Of a stretch of DNA of 6,074 bases, positions 5,721-6,074 are shown piece after piece. This DNA is from Candidatus Krumholzibacteriia bacterium (lineage in GTDB: Bacteria > Krumholzibacteriota > Krumholzibacteriia > LZORAL124-64-63), in the NCBI GenBank assembly GCA_029935695.1, contig JAOZJV010000240.1, forward strand, positions 1 through 6,074, given 5' to 3'. Made by a program: the position numbers and the translations under genes. The notes beneath the pieces were generated by a model. That model was not told the origin of the DNA and did no database searches. It saw only the letters and a program-made list of their open reading frames with translations. Position 1 is the stretch's first letter. Every line of letters begins with the position of its first letter.

Positions 5721-6074
5721 ATGACTCTCAAATTCCTGGAAAACAACCCACCTTGGGATTGGCCTGAAAATGCCGACCAGATCATCCTGAAAGTCCTGCA
5801 AAACCCCTCCGCCACCAGCGAAGACCGGCTGCTGGCAGCAGAAATGGCTGGCGACAGCGTCGTTGTCAACAAAGCGCTCATTGATGCTCTGCTCGAGATC
5901 ATCAACTCGGCTGATGAGGCCGAAGAATTCCGCTCGGTGTGCACCATGGCCCTGGGTCCGGTGCTGGAACTTCTGGACATCGACGATCTGGATGACGATC
6001 AGCAATTGCACGATTTTTCGATGCTGATACCGACCATTCTACAGCCTCTGCAATTCGATGAAAATCCTCCTGAC
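5721..6074 (+). CDS. HEAT-repeat-like hypothetical protein, 3'-truncated by window edge
   Basis: An open frame of 118 codons runs from an ATG with a good ribosome site (AAGAGG, six-base spacing) to the window end without a stop. It starts MTLKFLENNPPWDWPENA and continues as amphipathic helices: residues about 18-28, 33-44 (SEDRLLAAEMAGD), 48-64 and 66-84 (EEFRSVCTMALGPVLELLD), then an acidic stretch DIDDLDDDQQ. The helix-turn-helix spacing and the pattern of aliphatic and alanine residues look like HEAT or Armadillo-type repeats, which are protein-interaction scaffolds. I recall similar hypothetical proteins with a PPWDWPE start in Desulfobacterota-like genomes; this is memory and has not been checked. 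No catalytic motif, signal peptide or membrane segment is seen. It is transcribed divergently from the unrecognised minus-strand gene. The minus-strand open frames covering the same bases lack any recognisable domain and are shadows. No specific function is proposed. Confidence 0.8.
   Translation, partial: MTLKFLENNPPWDWPENADQIILKVLQNPSATSEDRLLAAEMAGDSVVVNKALIDALLEIINSADEAEEFRSVCTMALGPVLELLDIDDLDDDQQLHDFSMLIPTILQPLQFDENPPD

Noticed and set aside
5567..6011. Two overlapping minus-strand open frames opposite the HEAT-like gene
   Set aside because: They are rich in Ser/Arg or low in recognisable structure, have no domain motif, and cover a plus-strand frame with a good ribosome site and a plausible helical-repeat protein.
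1..6074. Defence system, CRISPR array, mobile element, tRNA or rRNA
   Set aside because: No repeat-spacer array, transposase or integrase motif, cloverleaf or conserved rRNA segment was seen. The CPBP (Abi) domain alone is not evidence of phage defence.

Overview
This window looks like ordinary bacterial chromosome with moderate G+C. Genes are tightly packed with Shine-Dalgarno starts, and there is no insertion sequence, phage gene, tRNA, rRNA or CRISPR array. The gene set (bacterial HDAC-like hydrolase, fold-III ornithine-type decarboxylase, FadD15-type long-chain acyl-CoA ligase and a HEAT-like protein starting with a PPWDWPE segment) made me think of a sulfate-reducing or related Desulfobacterota-type proteobacterium. 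That placement is a weak inference from family resemblance.

Layout. (1) Bases 1-2467, plus strand: a compact three-gene unit. It holds the 3' part of an HDAC-family zinc amidohydrolase, a CPBP-family membrane protease-like protein whose start overlaps the hydrolase stop (ATGA), and a PLP-dependent ornithine/lysine-type decarboxylase 21 bases further on. (2) Bases 2482-4281, minus strand: a full-length long-chain acyl-CoA synthetase that converges on the decarboxylase with only 14 bases between the stop codons. It has a TTG start, a good ribosome binding site and a plausible promoter overlaid by short direct repeats. (3) Bases 4396-5562, minus strand: a full-length protein of about 373-388 residues that I do not recognise. 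(4) Bases 5563-5720: a divergent intergenic region with three adjacent dyad symmetries, including a perfect 18-bp palindrome. (5) Bases 5721-6074, plus strand: the 5' end of a HEAT-like hypothetical protein that runs out of the window.

How the genes may work together. The decarboxylase should make a diamine, probably putrescine. Some bacterial HDAC-like enzymes deacetylate acetylpolyamines, so the first unit could concern polyamine metabolism. However, the residue at the position that marks polyamine specificity in HDAC10 is leucine here, which argues against a simple reading. The acyl-CoA ligase activates fatty acids for degradation or lipid synthesis and appears to be transcribed separately. 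I see no evidence for a defence, mobile or secretion system. The least explained parts are the unrecognised minus-strand gene, its structured upstream region, and the direct-repeat promoter of the ligase gene.
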